Positions 8,820 through 17,588 of a stretch of 64,000 bases of DNA are shown piece by piece. How positions within the stretch are numbered: the first letter of the stretch is position 1; each line of letters opens with the position of its first letter. The translations under genes were made by a program, and so were the position numbers. The stretch is taken from contig NZ_PJRS01000033.1 of NCBI RefSeq assembly GCF_002858925.1, positions 1 through 64,000 on the forward strand. Direction: 5' to 3'. The notes beneath the pieces were generated by a model. It worked only from the letters and a program-made list of their open reading frames with translations, had not been told where the DNA came from and did no database searches. This DNA is from Caulobacter zeae. GTDB lineage: Bacteria; Pseudomonadota; Alphaproteobacteria; Caulobacterales; Caulobacteraceae.

Positions 8820-8931
8820 GGGAAAGCCATGCCACGGTTCGGGCTTCGACGTAAGCGGGCGGCTTGCCTCGACGCGCCGCGGAGGCTTAGCTGAACCGCA
8901 ATAACAACGAGAAAGTACGGGAGCGCAGGGC

Positions 8932-9393
8932 ATGGACGGCGGCAACGAGATCGTCAGCGGGCCAAGGCTGATCGAGGACGGCGAGTGGGCCGGCTGGCGC
9001 ACCTGGGCCGGGCTCGATCCGTTCGAGGACCAGACCGGGCCGTTCTACTTCCGCGAGGACGACGGCAAGGTGCGCTGCGCCTTCCGCGCCGAGCCGCGCC
9101 ACATGAACGGCGGCGGCTTCATGCATGGCGGCTGCATGCTGACCTTCGCCGACTTCTCGCTGTTCGCCATCGCCTGGCGCGAGCTCGACAACGCCAAGGC
9201 CGTCACCGTCTCGCTGAACGGCGACTTCGTGGGCCCGGCCAAGGCCGGAGACCTGGTGGAGGCGACCGGCGAGGTGGTCCGCGCCGGCGGCTCGATGATC
9301 TTCGTGCGCGGCCTGCTGTCCACCGGCGGCCAGCCGATGCTGACCTTTTCCGGCGTGATCAAGAAGATCTGGACGATGGGCGGTCCGGCCTAG
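8932..9393 (+). CDS. PaaI-family hotdog-fold thioesterase
   Basis: 153 residues with the hotdog core: HMNGGGFMHGGCMLTFADFS contains the HGG loop and the acidic residue expected to polarise water, followed by the central strand (AVTVSLNGDFVGPAKAGD). Family members hydrolyse acyl-CoA, often phenylacetyl- or short-chain CoA esters, in the cytoplasm. The ATG at 8932 follows GGGAGCGCAGG. It is convergent with the membrane-anchored protein at 9403. Substrate unknown. Confidence 0.85.
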   Translation: MDGGNEIVSGPRLIEDGEWAGWRTWAGLDPFEDQTGPFYFREDDGKVRCAFRAEPRHMNGGGFMHGGCMLTFADFSLFAIAWRELDNAKAVTVSLNGDFVGPAKAGDLVEATGEVVRAGGSMIFVRGLLSTGGQPMLTFSGVIKKIWTMGGPA

Positions 9394-9402
9394 AGCGGGG
9401 CG

Positions 9403-10092
9403 TTACGCCCCGTCCGCCAGCCGCTTGGCCTGGGCCACCCAGGCGTCGCGCTCGGCGCGGCCCTTGAGGCTCAGGAGCTTGTCGAAGCTGTCGAGCTCGT
9501 CAGCGCTCCAGGCGGCGATCTGGCTGAAGCGGGTGACGCCGAGGTCGGCCAGCGAGGCGGCGAGCTTGGGACCGATGCCGACCAACAGGGTCAGGTCGTC
9601 GGCCGCGGCCTTGGCGGTCTCGACCAGCGGGGCTGCGGCCTTCTCGACGGTCTCGACCGGCGCGGCGACGGCCTCGACGACGGGCTCGGGATTGGTCTCG
9701 ACGACGGCTTCGACCACCTCGGCAGAAGCTTCGACGATGGCCGGCGGAACTTCGGCGGCGGCCTCGACAACCTCGGCGGTCGCCTTAGTCACGGTCTCGA
9801 TCACCGGCTCGGCCTCGGCCACGACGGCCTCAATCGCCTTCACCGGCGCTTCGACAAGAGCCGGCGCGGGCTCGTCGACAACGCCGCGCGACACCGGCTC
9901 GGGCGCGATGGCGATCAGGGCTTCGAGGTTCACCGCCTCGCGCCAGCGGTTGGACCACCACCACCAGGCGGCCCCTGCCGCGGCCGCGCCGCCGAACACC
10001 GCCCACAGGGGCGATGCCGCGCCCAGCAGCACGTTTGTCGAAGGGGTCTGGGAATTTTCGGAAGACGAGGGCGGGAAGGACGAGGAAACCAT
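9403..10092 (-). CDS. Membrane-anchored protein with Ala/Glu/Val-rich stalk and C-terminal helix-hairpin-helix-like domain
   Basis: 229 residues in three parts. Residues 25-46 form one transmembrane segment ending WWWW. The middle (about 65-165) is a low-complexity run of Glu-Ala-Val repeats, probably an extended helix. The last 65 residues (LLVGIGPKLAASLADLGV, then FSQIAAW and FDKLLSLKGRAER) are a tandem helix-hairpin-helix module like that seen at the end of NuoE-type and other predicted DNA-binding proteins. The arrangement suggests a membrane tether for a nucleic-acid-binding head, but no function is established. It stands alone, convergent with the thioesterase. Confidence 0.7.
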   Translation of the reverse strand: MVSSSFPPSSSENSQTPSTNVLLGAASPLWAVFGGAAAAGAAWWWWSNRWREAVNLEALIAIAPEPVSRGVVDEPAPALVEAPVKAIEAVVAEAEPVIETVTKATAEVVEAAAEVPPAIVEASAEVVEAVVETNPEPVVEAVAAPVETVEKAAAPLVETAKAAADDLTLLVGIGPKLAASLADLGVTRFSQIAAWSADELDSFDKLLSLKGRAERDAWVAQAKRLADGA

Positions 10093-10176
10093 GGCCGTTC
10101 ACTCCGTCGATCGAGATTGTGCGGCGCAGCATAGCATGGAACGCCGTTTCGCAAGCGCAAAAATGCTACCCTTGCG

Positions 10177-11457
10177 TCAGCCTCCCAGAAGCATCGAGCA
10201 GGCCGCGCCCGCCAAGGTCATGACCGCAACCAGGGCCAGGATCGGCAGCCGCATGGCGAAGGTCAGGCCGCAGGCGAGCGCCACCAAGCCTAGGGCCGTA
10301 GGATCGAGGCTGACGAGGTCGGGCAACGTCGCCCGAAACGGCCCCCAGGCCGCCTCGTTCCCGGTCCGAAACAGCAAGTGAACGGCGAACCACAAGGCCA
10401 GGCTCGCGATCACCCCGACCACCGCCGCGCCGACCCACGACAGCGCCGCCGCCGCCCGAGCGTGGCCGCGCAGGCGCTCGACGAATGGCCCGCCGGCGAA
10501 GATCCACAGGAACGACGGCGCGAAGGTCGCCCAGGCCGCCATGAGTCCGCCCAGCACGGCCATAGGCCAGGCCAGGGCCGGATCGGCGTCGCGCCAGGCG
10601 GCGACGAAGCCGACGAAGACGAACACCAGCACCAGCGGCCCCGGCGTGGTCTCGGCCAGGCCCAGGCCGTCCAGCATCTGGCCCGGCGTCAGCCAGCCAA
10701 GCTCGCCCGACACCTGGCCCACATAGGCCAAGGCGGCGTAGGCGCCGCCGAAGCTGACCACCGCCAGGCCGCTGAAGGCCGCGCCGATCTGGGCCAGGGC
10801 CGAGCCCGGCGCGAGCAGGAAGGCCAGGGCCACGGGACCCAGCCAGACGGCCAGGCAGACCAGCGCCGCCCTCCCCGCGCCGTTCAACGGCGGGGCCTCG
10901 ACATCGGCCGCGATCGGCCCGCCTCGCGCGCCCCACAGCCAGCCGCCCAGGCCGGCGACCAGGATCACCAGTGGAAACGGCGCGATGGTGCAGGTCAGGG
11001 CCAGGAAGGCGAGGATCGCCGCGACGGCGCCGGCCCGTCCACGCGCCGCGCGTCCCGCCATGCGCAGCAGGGCCTGCAACACCAGCGCCACCACGGCCGC
11101 CTTCAGCCCCAGCAGCACCGGCGCGGCCCAGCGCGCCTGGCCGTGGACGACATACAGCGCCGACAGGCCCAGCATGGCCAAGAGGCCCGGCAGCACGAAC
11201 AGCAGCCCCGCCGCCAGGCCGCCGCGCACGCCGTGCAGCCGCCAGCCCAGCCAGGTGGCCAGTTGCTGGGCCTCGGGTCCCGGCAACAACATGCAGAAGC
11301 TCAAGGCATGGGCGAAGCGGTCCTCGTCGACCCACCCGCGCCGTTCGACCACTTCCCGATGCAGAAGGGCGATCTGCCCGGCCGGTCCGCCAAAGCCCAG
11401 GCAGCCGACCTTCAGCCATACGGCGCAGGCCTGCCTGAAGCTGGGCGCGCCGCTCAC
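10177..11457 (-). CDS. chrA: Chromate transporter, two-domain ChrA
   Basis: 426 residues in two homologous hydrophobic halves, as in long-chain CHR transporters. The N-terminal half carries the family signature GFGGPAGQIALLHREVV and MLLPGPEAQQLA; the second half repeats it in degenerate form (SFGGAYAALAYVGQ, ETTPGPLVLV). ChrA extrudes chromate from the cytoplasm, driven by the membrane potential. No chrB regulator is adjacent. The start codon at 11457 lies beside the stop of rlmJ (11462), so the two minus-strand genes are tightly packed and may be cotranscribed. Confidence 0.92.
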   Translation of the reverse strand: MSGAPSFRQACAVWLKVGCLGFGGPAGQIALLHREVVERRGWVDEDRFAHALSFCMLLPGPEAQQLATWLGWRLHGVRGGLAAGLLFVLPGLLAMLGLSALYVVHGQARWAAPVLLGLKAAVVALVLQALLRMAGRAARGRAGAVAAILAFLALTCTIAPFPLVILVAGLGGWLWGARGGPIAADVEAPPLNGAGRAALVCLAVWLGPVALAFLLAPGSALAQIGAAFSGLAVVSFGGAYAALAYVGQVSGELGWLTPGQMLDGLGLAETTPGPLVLVFVFVGFVAAWRDADPALAWPMAVLGGLMAAWATFAPSFLWIFAGGPFVERLRGHARAAAALSWVGAAVVGVIASLALWFAVHLLFRTGNEAAWGPFRATLPDLVSLDPTALGLVALACGLTFAMRLPILALVAVMTLAGAACSMLLGG

Positions 11458-11461
11458 GTGA

Positions 11462-12286
11462 TCAGGCGCGCCAGACGCGGGCCGCCGCGCCGGGCTCGCC
11501 CAGGCGCTCGGCCAGGAAGGTGGTTATCTCGCTGACCTTCGGCTCGATCGAGGCCGGGGCGCCGACCAGCACCATGGCGCTGCCGTTCATCTTCATCGGG
11601 TCTCGCAGGGGCCGCAGGCGAAGCTCGGCCACTAGCGCGTCATCGGTGACGTTTTCTAGCGCGCGGATGAAGGCGTCGAAGGTTTCCAGGTCCTTCAGCG
11701 GCGTCCAGATCGCCAGAACCGCGTCCGGATCGACCTTGCGCACCGCCCGCACCGTGGCCACGCACTGGGCGTAGTCGTCGGGACGCTCGAACGGTGGATC
11801 GATCAGCACGAAGGTGCGCCCGCCGCGTCCGGCGCGCGCCTCGGCCGTGGCGTAGCCGTCGGCCTTCAGGGCCTGGGTGAAGGCGTAGGGCCCAAGCACC
11901 TTGCGCAGCTGGTCGAAGTCGTCGTCGCGCAGTTCGCAGGCGGTGTAGCGGTCACTGCGCCGCAGGGCGCGGGCGATCAGCAGCGGCGAGCCGGGATAGA
12001 GCGGCGCGTCGGCCGCGCCGACGTTCAGTTCCTCCACCGCCTTCAGCAGCGGCCCGAACGGCGCGGGCGCATCGCCCTCGGCCAGCAGCCGGCCGATGCC
12101 GGCGGCCGCTTCCTTGGATTTCTGGGCCATGTCGCCGCGCAGGTCATAGGCGCCGGCGCCCGCATGGGTGTCGATCACCGCCAGCGGCGACTCGTCGACA
12201 GTCAGGGCCTCGAGCAGGGCCAGCAGGATCGCGTGCTTCTGCAGGTCGGCGAAGTTGCCGGCGTGAAAGGCGTGGCGGTAGTTCAT
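11462..12286 (-). CDS. rlmJ: 23S rRNA (adenine(2030)-N6)-methyltransferase RlmJ
   Basis: 274 residues. The start MNYRHAFHAGNFADLQKH is the diagnostic opening of RlmJ. The S-adenosylmethionine site includes IDTHAGAGAYD, and the N6-adenine methyltransferase motif IV is IDPPFERPDD (DPPF). The enzyme methylates A2030 of 23S rRNA. GGGAGC lies just upstream of the ATG at 12286. Length is close to the E. coli enzyme (280). Confidence 0.95.
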   Translation of the reverse strand: MNYRHAFHAGNFADLQKHAILLALLEALTVDESPLAVIDTHAGAGAYDLRGDMAQKSKEAAAGIGRLLAEGDAPAPFGPLLKAVEELNVGAADAPLYPGSPLLIARALRRSDRYTACELRDDDFDQLRKVLGPYAFTQALKADGYATAEARAGRGGRTFVLIDPPFERPDDYAQCVATVRAVRKVDPDAVLAIWTPLKDLETFDAFIRALENVTDDALVAELRLRPLRDPMKMNGSAMVLVGAPASIEPKVSEITTFLAERLGEPGAAARVWRA

Positions 12287-12382
12287 CGAAGCTCCCTGGA
12301 ACGGACGAACCCTCTACCACGTTGGCCGGGATTGGGTTGGGAGCGAACGCATGACCCGGCATTTTTCCGCCTTCGGCGCGCG

Positions 12383-13402
12383 GTGAGCGCCGTGGCCCGC
12401 GACACCAACGAGGCCCAGGCCGCCGAAAAAGTCCTGCTGGCCTATGTCAACGACCAGGAACAGGGCCTGACCCGTCTCGGCAAGCCCGGCCGGTTCGCCT
12501 ATGCCGACGCCGATGGCCGGCCGATCAAGGACGCCGCGACGCTGGAGCGGATCCGCGCCCTGGCCATCCCGCCGGCGTGGACGAGCGTGTGGATCTGCCC
12601 AGATCCCAACGGCCATATCCAGGCGGTCGGCCGCGACCAGAAGGGCCGCAAGCAGTATCGTTATCACCCCGACTGGCGGGCCGACCGCGACGCGCGCAAG
12701 TACGAACGCATGGCCGCCTTCGGCCGCGCCCTGCCCCGCCTTCGCAAGCGCGTCGAGGCCGACCTCTCCCGTCGCGGCCTGCCGCGCGAGAAGGTGCTGG
12801 CCGCCGTGGTGCGCCTCTTGGAACTGACCCTGATCCGGGTCGGCAACGACGAATACGCCAGGACCAACAAGAGCTTTGGCCTCACCACCATGCAGAAGCG
12901 CCACCTGAAGCTGGCCGGCGGCGGGGCGGTGTTCGAGTTCAGGGGCAAGAGCGGCAAGGTCCATCGGACAGGGTTTCGCGACCAACGCCTGGCGCGCATC
13001 GTGCGCGCCTGCCAGGACCTGCGCGGCCAGCGCCTGTTCCAGTATCTCGGCGAGGACGGCCAGCGTCGCACGATCGAGAGCCATGACGTCAACGACTACA
13101 TCCGCGCCGTCGCCGGCGAGGACTTCTCGGCCAAGGACTTCCGCACCTGGTACGGCTCGCTGGCGGCCCTCGAGGCGTTGAGCCAGCAGCCCGCCCCAGC
13201 GACGAAGACCGAGGCGAAGAAGGCGCTGAACCTCTGCATCAAGGCGGTGGCCGGCCTGCTGGGCAACACGCCCGCCGTCTGCCGCGCCGCCTACATCCAT
13301 CCCCGCGTGCTCGAGGCCTTCGAGGCCAGCGCCCTGACCAGACGTCGAGCGAGGTCGGCAAGGGCGCGGGAACTGGCCCTGCTGAGGCTAGTGGCCGCCT
13401 AG
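12383..13402 (+). CDS. DNA topoisomerase IB (poxvirus/bacterial type)
   Basis: 339 residues. Features of bacterial topoisomerase IB: DNA-binding N-terminal domain with RYHPDWRADRDARKYERM; catalytic domain with RVGNDEYARTNKSFGLTTM (first catalytic Arg), the GKSGKVH lysine hairpin, FSAKDFRTWYGS (second Arg and Trp) and a C-terminal AAYIHPRVLEAF that holds the nucleophilic tyrosine. It relaxes supercoils through a 3'-phosphotyrosyl intermediate. The GTG at 12383 is the best start; upstream sequence in the same frame belongs to the divergent rlmJ region. It overlaps the WYL-regulator stop by four bases tail to tail. Confidence 0.93.
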   Translation: MSAVARDTNEAQAAEKVLLAYVNDQEQGLTRLGKPGRFAYADADGRPIKDAATLERIRALAIPPAWTSVWICPDPNGHIQAVGRDQKGRKQYRYHPDWRADRDARKYERMAAFGRALPRLRKRVEADLSRRGLPREKVLAAVVRLLELTLIRVGNDEYARTNKSFGLTTMQKRHLKLAGGGAVFEFRGKSGKVHRTGFRDQRLARIVRACQDLRGQRLFQYLGEDGQRRTIESHDVNDYIRAVAGEDFSAKDFRTWYGSLAALEALSQQPAPATKTEAKKALNLCIKAVAGLLGNTPAVCRAAYIHPRVLEAFEASALTRRRARSARARELALLRLVAA

Positions 13403-14382
13403 CTCCGCCGATGCGCCGCCAGCGCCTTTTCCAGTTCCTCGATCATCCTGTGCTTCAGGCTCTCGGGCGAGACGATCTCCAACGCGTCGCCCCAGGTGAA
13501 CAGGTGCCAGGCCAGTTCCAGCATGCCGCTGGCCCGGAAAGCCACGGTGACCACCCCGTCCGGCCCTTGCGTCACGACCTGGTTCGAATGGAAACGCCAG
13601 CGCAGGGCGTCCTCGGCCCGTTCGGCCCTGATGCGCAGGACCACGTCCTCGATCTCGCCGTGATAGATGCCGAAGCTCTCGTCGGCGAAGGCCTGCAACG
13701 AGAAATCGGCCGGCGGCGACGCCGGCTTGTCCAGCGCCGCCACCTCGCTCATTCGGTCCAGGCGGAAAGTGCGCGGGCGCGGGCTCTGCCCCTCCAGCGA
13801 CACCAGATAATTGCTGCGCCCGAACAGAATGCCCAGCGGCGTCACCGTGCGCGTGCGCCCCGGCTGGCTGCCGCCCTCATAGCGGAACGACAGCGCCGTC
13901 AGCCCCTTCACCGCCGAGCGGATCTCGGCCAGCACGCCCTGGTCCTCGAACGGGCGCGGACCGGCGTGGACTGCGATGGTCTCGGCCTGGACCAGCGCCT
14001 CGACATCGGGGGCCACACGCCGACGGGCCGAGCCTTTCAGCGCCGACAGCAGCTTGCCTTCCAGCGCATAGAGGGCGGAGGCCCGCGCTTCGGCGCCTGC
14101 GGCGGCGTTGGAGTCGGCCGCCGTGCGCAGCGCCGCCAGCTCCTCGGCGGTCGGGGTCTGGAACAGGCTGTCCAGGCCTGACGGAATGCGGAAACGACGG
14201 GTGGGCGGATCCTCGATCGCTTCCATCTGCGGGAAGGCCGACCACACCGCGTCGCGCATGCGCTCGGCGGTCCGCCGTCCCACCTCCATCGCCTCGGCCA
14301 TCTCGTCCAAAGTCAGCCCCTCGGAGGAACTGGCCAGCCGGCGGGCCAGGTCGAGCAGCTTCGTCGCCTTCTCATGTCTCAT
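13399..14382 (-). CDS. WYL-domain transcriptional regulator (YafY/PafC-like)
   Basis: 327 residues: an N-terminal helix-turn-helix (LTLDEMAEAMEVGRRTAERMRDAV), then a WYL domain around residues 150-225 (PLGILFGRSNYLVSLE with FRLDRMSEV) and a C-terminal WCX-type beta region. WYL proteins sense nucleic-acid or other ligands and often regulate DNA-damage or defence genes. No target can be named from context; the neighbours are topoisomerase IB (convergent) and a small hypothetical gene (divergent). Confidence 0.87.
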   Translation of the reverse strand: MRHEKATKLLDLARRLASSSEGLTLDEMAEAMEVGRRTAERMRDAVWSAFPQMEAIEDPPTRRFRIPSGLDSLFQTPTAEELAALRTAADSNAAAGAEARASALYALEGKLLSALKGSARRRVAPDVEALVQAETIAVHAGPRPFEDQGVLAEIRSAVKGLTALSFRYEGGSQPGRTRTVTPLGILFGRSNYLVSLEGQSPRPRTFRLDRMSEVAALDKPASPPADFSLQAFADESFGIYHGEIEDVVLRIRAERAEDALRWRFHSNQVVTQGPDGVVTVAFRASGMLELAWHLFTWGDALEIVSPESLKHRMIEELEKALAAHRRS

Positions 14383-14456
14383 TCCGGATCATTACGACCG
14401 TTTTTGACGCAACGCACGTGGAAAAGGGAGCATCGCAATCGTTCGGAGAAACCGAC

Positions 14457-14801
14457 ATGAGCCGCCTCGCCTGCCAGCCCTGGCACGTTCGTCCGGTCAG
14501 CGCCGCGATGATCTCGGCCGTGCTGGCCTTCGCCGACATCCACCGCGACATGGGTGGCGGCCGCACCCTGATGCGCCTGAGCCCCGAGCGCGCGACCAAG
14601 GCAGACGTGATCCTGCTCCTGGGCGGCGACGCCGAGCGGGCCACCGATGTCGGGCTGGTGTGGAACGACCGCGAGGACCAGCTGGTGCGGGTGATCGACG
14701 ACGCGGCCCTGCGCGAAACCCGCCTGGCGGCCTGGGAAGAGGCCTTCGACCTCTTCGACGCCGAAGACCACGAACCCGAACCGGCCCGTCTCTGCGCGTG
14801 A
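14457..14801 (+). CDS. Small conserved-looking hypothetical protein
   Basis: 114 residues, no signal or transmembrane segment. It has a central hydrophobic core (VILLLGGDAERATDVGLVW) and an acidic tail. GGAGAAAC lies 6-13 bases before the ATG at 14457; an in-frame ATG at 14418 is possible but has no better site. It is followed by a hairpin terminator, supporting a real transcript. Not recognised. Confidence 0.6.
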   Translation: MSRLACQPWHVRPVSAAMISAVLAFADIHRDMGGGRTLMRLSPERATKADVILLLGGDAERATDVGLVWNDREDQLVRVIDDAALRETRLAAWEEAFDLFDAEDHEPEPARLCA

Positions 14802-14846
14802 CCATTCCGGCGCCGCGCGCCCAGGATAAATTGAATCTTCGAATGT

Positions 14847-14880
14847 GAAAGCCGGGCCGTCAGTCCGGCTTTCATCGTTT
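14847..14880 (+). terminator. Rho-independent terminator after the small hypothetical gene
   Basis: GAAAGCCGG (14847-14855) pairs perfectly with CCGGCTTTC (14865-14873) around a 9-base loop, followed by ATCGTTT. It ends the gene at 14801 and separates it from the flagellin. The rest of the 14802-15118 gap holds the flagellin promoter region discussed separately. Confidence 0.7.
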
Positions 14881-14978
14881 CCGGCAAGGGTTCCAGAGAC
14901 TAGGCGAACAGCCGGGAATCCAAGGGCGACACACCGCCGCCCAGCTCGATTCAGCCGGACGGGCTGCATCAATCTCGG

Positions 14979-15044
14979 TTAACAACCGATTACAGTAAAC
15001 GCAGCGGTAACCGCGACATTTTCACTCAATGTCAAGAAGATTGC
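14979..15044 (+). promoter_or_regulatory. Candidate flagellin promoter region (CtrA-like and weak sigma-54-like motifs)
   Basis: TTAA-N7-TTAC at 14979-14993 is a one-mismatch CtrA box. TGTCAA-N5-TTGC at 15030-15044 has the spacing of a sigma-54 -24/-12 element but lacks the critical GG (TGTC instead of TGGC). Caulobacter flagellins are known class IV, sigma-54 dependent genes, so a promoter of that kind is expected here; the sequence supports it only weakly. The resulting 5' leader would be about 60 bases. Confidence 0.3.
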
Positions 15045-15118
15045 GAAACATTGCAGTGGGGCAAAAAGCCCTCCGACCGTCAAAATGACGTCGGACACCT
15101 CAAGAAGGAGTCTTCGTA

Positions 15119-15940
15119 ATGGCGCTGAACAGCATCAACACGAACTCGGGGGCGATGATCGCCCTGCAGAACCTGAACTCGACCAACAGCGAGCTCGGTG
15201 TCACCCAACAGCGGATCAACACCGGCAAGAAGATCGGCTCCGCCAAGGACAACGGCGCCATCTGGGCCACCGCCAAGAACCAGTCGGCCACCTCGTCCTC
15301 GATCAACGCCGTGAAGGACTCGCTGCAACGCGGTCAGTCCACCATCGACGTCGCCCTGGCCGCCGGCGACACGGTGACCGACCTGCTCGGCAAGATGAAG
15401 GAAAAGGCCCTGGCCGCTTCCGACACCTCGCTGAACACCGCGTCGTTCAACGCGCTGAAGGCTGACTTCAACTCGCTGCGCGACCAGATCACCAAGGCCG
15501 TCTCGAACGCCAAGTTCAACGGCGCCAGCATCATCGACGGCAAGACCACCAAGCTGACCTACCTGGCCAACTCGGACGGCTCGGGCATCACCGTGAACTC
15601 CAAGACCCTGTCGCTGGCCGGCATCGGTCTGAGCACCACGACCACCTTCACGACCGCCGCCGCGGCCAAGACGATGATCACCACCATCGACACGGCCCTG
15701 CAAACGGCGACCAACAAGCTGGCCTCGCTGGGCACCAGCTCGACGGGCCTGGACACCCACCTGAACTTCGTCGGCAAGCTGCAAGACAGCCTCGACGCCG
15801 GCGTGGGCAACCTGATCGACGCCGACTTGGCCAAGGAAAGCGCCAAGCTCCAAGCCCTGCAAACCAAGCAGCAGCTGGGCATCCAGGCGCTCTCGATCGC
15901 CAACCAGTCGTCGAGCTCGATCCTGAGCCTGTTCCGCTAA
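15119..15940 (+). CDS. Flagellin (FljK/FljM-like)
   Basis: 273 residues, typical for Caulobacter flagellins. The N-terminal D0/D1 region ([32 protein letters not shown]) and C-terminal region ([20 protein letters not shown]) are nearly those of the Caulobacter alpha/beta flagellins, with a short, Thr/Ser/Ala-rich middle and no D2/D3 expansion. Subunits are exported through the flagellar type III apparatus and polymerise into the filament. AGAAGGAG sits 6-13 bases before the ATG. No flaF, flbT, hook or other flagellar gene is nearby, so this is an isolated extra flagellin copy like fljMNO of C. crescentus. Confidence 0.95.
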   Translation: MALNSINTNSGAMIALQNLNSTNSELGVTQQRINTGKKIGSAKDNGAIWATAKNQSATSSSINAVKDSLQRGQSTIDVALAAGDTVTDLLGKMKEKALAASDTSLNTASFNALKADFNSLRDQITKAVSNAKFNGASIIDGKTTKLTYLANSDGSGITVNSKTLSLAGIGLSTTTTFTTAAAAKTMITTIDTALQTATNKLASLGTSSTGLDTHLNFVGKLQDSLDAGVGNLIDADLAKESAKLQALQTKQQLGIQALSIANQSSSSILSLFR

Positions 15941-15964
15941 GCGGACCCGACGATCAAGACTACC

Positions 15965-15989
15965 GGGGCGGGCCGCCTTGGCCCGCCCC
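15965..15989 (+). terminator. Flagellin terminator hairpin
   Basis: GGGGCGGGCC (15965-15974) and GGCCCGCCCC (15980-15989) form a perfect 10-bp stem with a 5-base loop, 25 bases after the flagellin stop. The following sequence (ACTCTTCG) has only a weak T-tract, but the stem is very stable. Confidence 0.7.
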
Positions 15990-16145
15990 ACTCTTCGCGC
16001 CGAGGCGCGACGGGCTCGAGCACCGCTCGCCCGAAAAACCCTCAATAAGTGTATTTTTGCGCACTGCGGCCAGAAGGCGCACGCGGCATTCACGTCGGGA
16101 AGTCGACATTGCGTCGACCGCCACAGCGCCGACGATGGAAAGCCG

Positions 16146-17567
16146 ATGACCCAGTTCTGTAGCCTCCAGATCTTCAACATGACGCCGTATGACGCCGATC
16201 TCAGCCTCAGCCTGATGGAGCGCCATAACTGGGAACCGCCCTACGATCGCACGCCCATGCAGTTTCAGGGCGCCCGCGTCGCCCCGTTCAGCTCCACCGA
16301 ACTCCTTCCGCTGCACATCGCCGACGACACCAAGACGGCGGAGTTTCGACTGAACTTCGCGATCGGCTACGGACAGGTCGGCACGATCGGCGACGGCTGG
16401 GCGCCGATCAAAGGGGTCGGCGAGCAGACCAAGAAGTTCTTAGACGCCGGTGAACGTAAGGGCTACCTGCCGACATTCGGCTCGGCCGCAGGCGACTTCC
16501 GGGTGCTCGAGGTGGAATACGGCACCGGAGAGGACGAGAACGACCGCCACCTGGCCATTGCCATCATCCCGCGCATCGACGCCAAGACCTGGATGTCCAG
16601 GCTGCCGGACGAAACGATGCTCCGCGACCTCACCCTGCCGGGGGCCCATGACGCGGGCACCGCCGCCGACATCATCGACCTGAGCCGCTGCCAGGACCTG
16701 ACCATCGCCGAGCAACTGGACGCGGGCGTCCGCTACTTCGACATCCGCCTGACGCCCTACTACCCGCTCCAGATCTGCCACGGACTGTCGCGCACCGGGA
16801 AGTTCTTCGAAAAGGACTGCGCCGCGCCAATGGCCGAGTTCCTGCGTGATCGCGGTCCGGAAGAAACGATCGTGCTCTGCGTCAATTCGGAGGTCGACGA
16901 CAATCCTCTCGAGAACTTTCACGACAACCTGATCGGGCTTCTGGAGCGGTCGCTGAGCGACACCTTCCAGACGCCCGGCGCCGGCCTCCGGCGCCTGGAA
17001 GCCGGCCAGATCCAGCTTCCCCTGAAAGAGCTGAGAGGCAAGATCGTCCTTCTGCGCCGCTACCCGCTCCAGAGCGGCGGCAACCCGATATACGCGCCGC
17101 TAAGCGGCATCCAGATGATACGGTTCACCGACAAGGGCGGCACGAACCGTTACCCCTGGCCCCAGAACTCCGACACCTTCGCGGAACTCAAGCTGAAGGG
17201 CGAAACCGGCGTCAACTACCAGCTCGACCACTACAAGCCCAGCGATCCTTATCTTCAGGCCTACGCGATCCAGGACAACTACGAGAAACAGACCCAGGAC
17301 GCCAAGACCGCCTATGTTCAACAGTATTCCGACGTCGCCCGGACGGAATATAGCGGCACCTGGTTCATCAACTTCCTGAGCCTGGCCGGCCCCGAGACCC
17401 CGCGCGGCTATGCGACGGGGTTCAAGAACATCAACGCCCGGATCTTCCAGTACATCGTGCAGGCTGGCGTCGGTCGCTATGGAACCCTGCCTCTGGATTT
17501 CGTCAGCGACCCCGAAGGCCTGCTCGACCTGATGATCGCCAGCAACCAGAAGCTCTTCGTCCGGTAA
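16146..17567 (+). CDS. Phosphatidylinositol-specific phospholipase C-like phosphodiesterase
   Basis: 473 residues. Residues 150-330 are a PI-PLC X domain: WMSRLPDETMLRDLTLPGAHDAGT-type opening (LPGAHDAGT gives the first catalytic His, about 168), LDAGVRYFDIRL, and ICHGL with the second His at about 212. The spacing resembles bacterial PI-PLC (His32/His82). These enzymes cleave phosphoinositide-type phosphodiesters to cyclic phosphates. An N-terminal domain of about 145 residues is unrecognised and there is no signal peptide. The C-terminal 140 residues complete the barrel with WFINFLSLAG. GGAAAG precedes the ATG at 16146. The real lipid or headgroup substrate is unknown. Confidence 0.85.
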   Translation: MTQFCSLQIFNMTPYDADLSLSLMERHNWEPPYDRTPMQFQGARVAPFSSTELLPLHIADDTKTAEFRLNFAIGYGQVGTIGDGWAPIKGVGEQTKKFLDAGERKGYLPTFGSAAGDFRVLEVEYGTGEDENDRHLAIAIIPRIDAKTWMSRLPDETMLRDLTLPGAHDAGTAADIIDLSRCQDLTIAEQLDAGVRYFDIRLTPYYPLQICHGLSRTGKFFEKDCAAPMAEFLRDRGPEETIVLCVNSEVDDNPLENFHDNLIGLLERSLSDTFQTPGAGLRRLEAGQIQLPLKELRGKIVLLRRYPLQSGGNPIYAPLSGIQMIRFTDKGGTNRYPWPQNSDTFAELKLKGETGVNYQLDHYKPSDPYLQAYAIQDNYEKQTQDAKTAYVQQYSDVARTEYSGTWFINFLSLAGPETPRGYATGFKNINARIFQYIVQAGVGRYGTLPLDFVSDPEGLLDLMIASNQKLFVR

Positions 17568-17588
17568 GCGAGCGGCCGGCTCCGGCGC

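Noticed and set aside
6207-8894. Open frame of nearly 900 codons on the plus strand
   Set aside because: It runs antisense across the glycosylase, sheath, GST and DUF3253 genes, has no domain, is Arg/Gly/Asp-rich in the way of high-GC antisense frames, and lacks a ribosome site.
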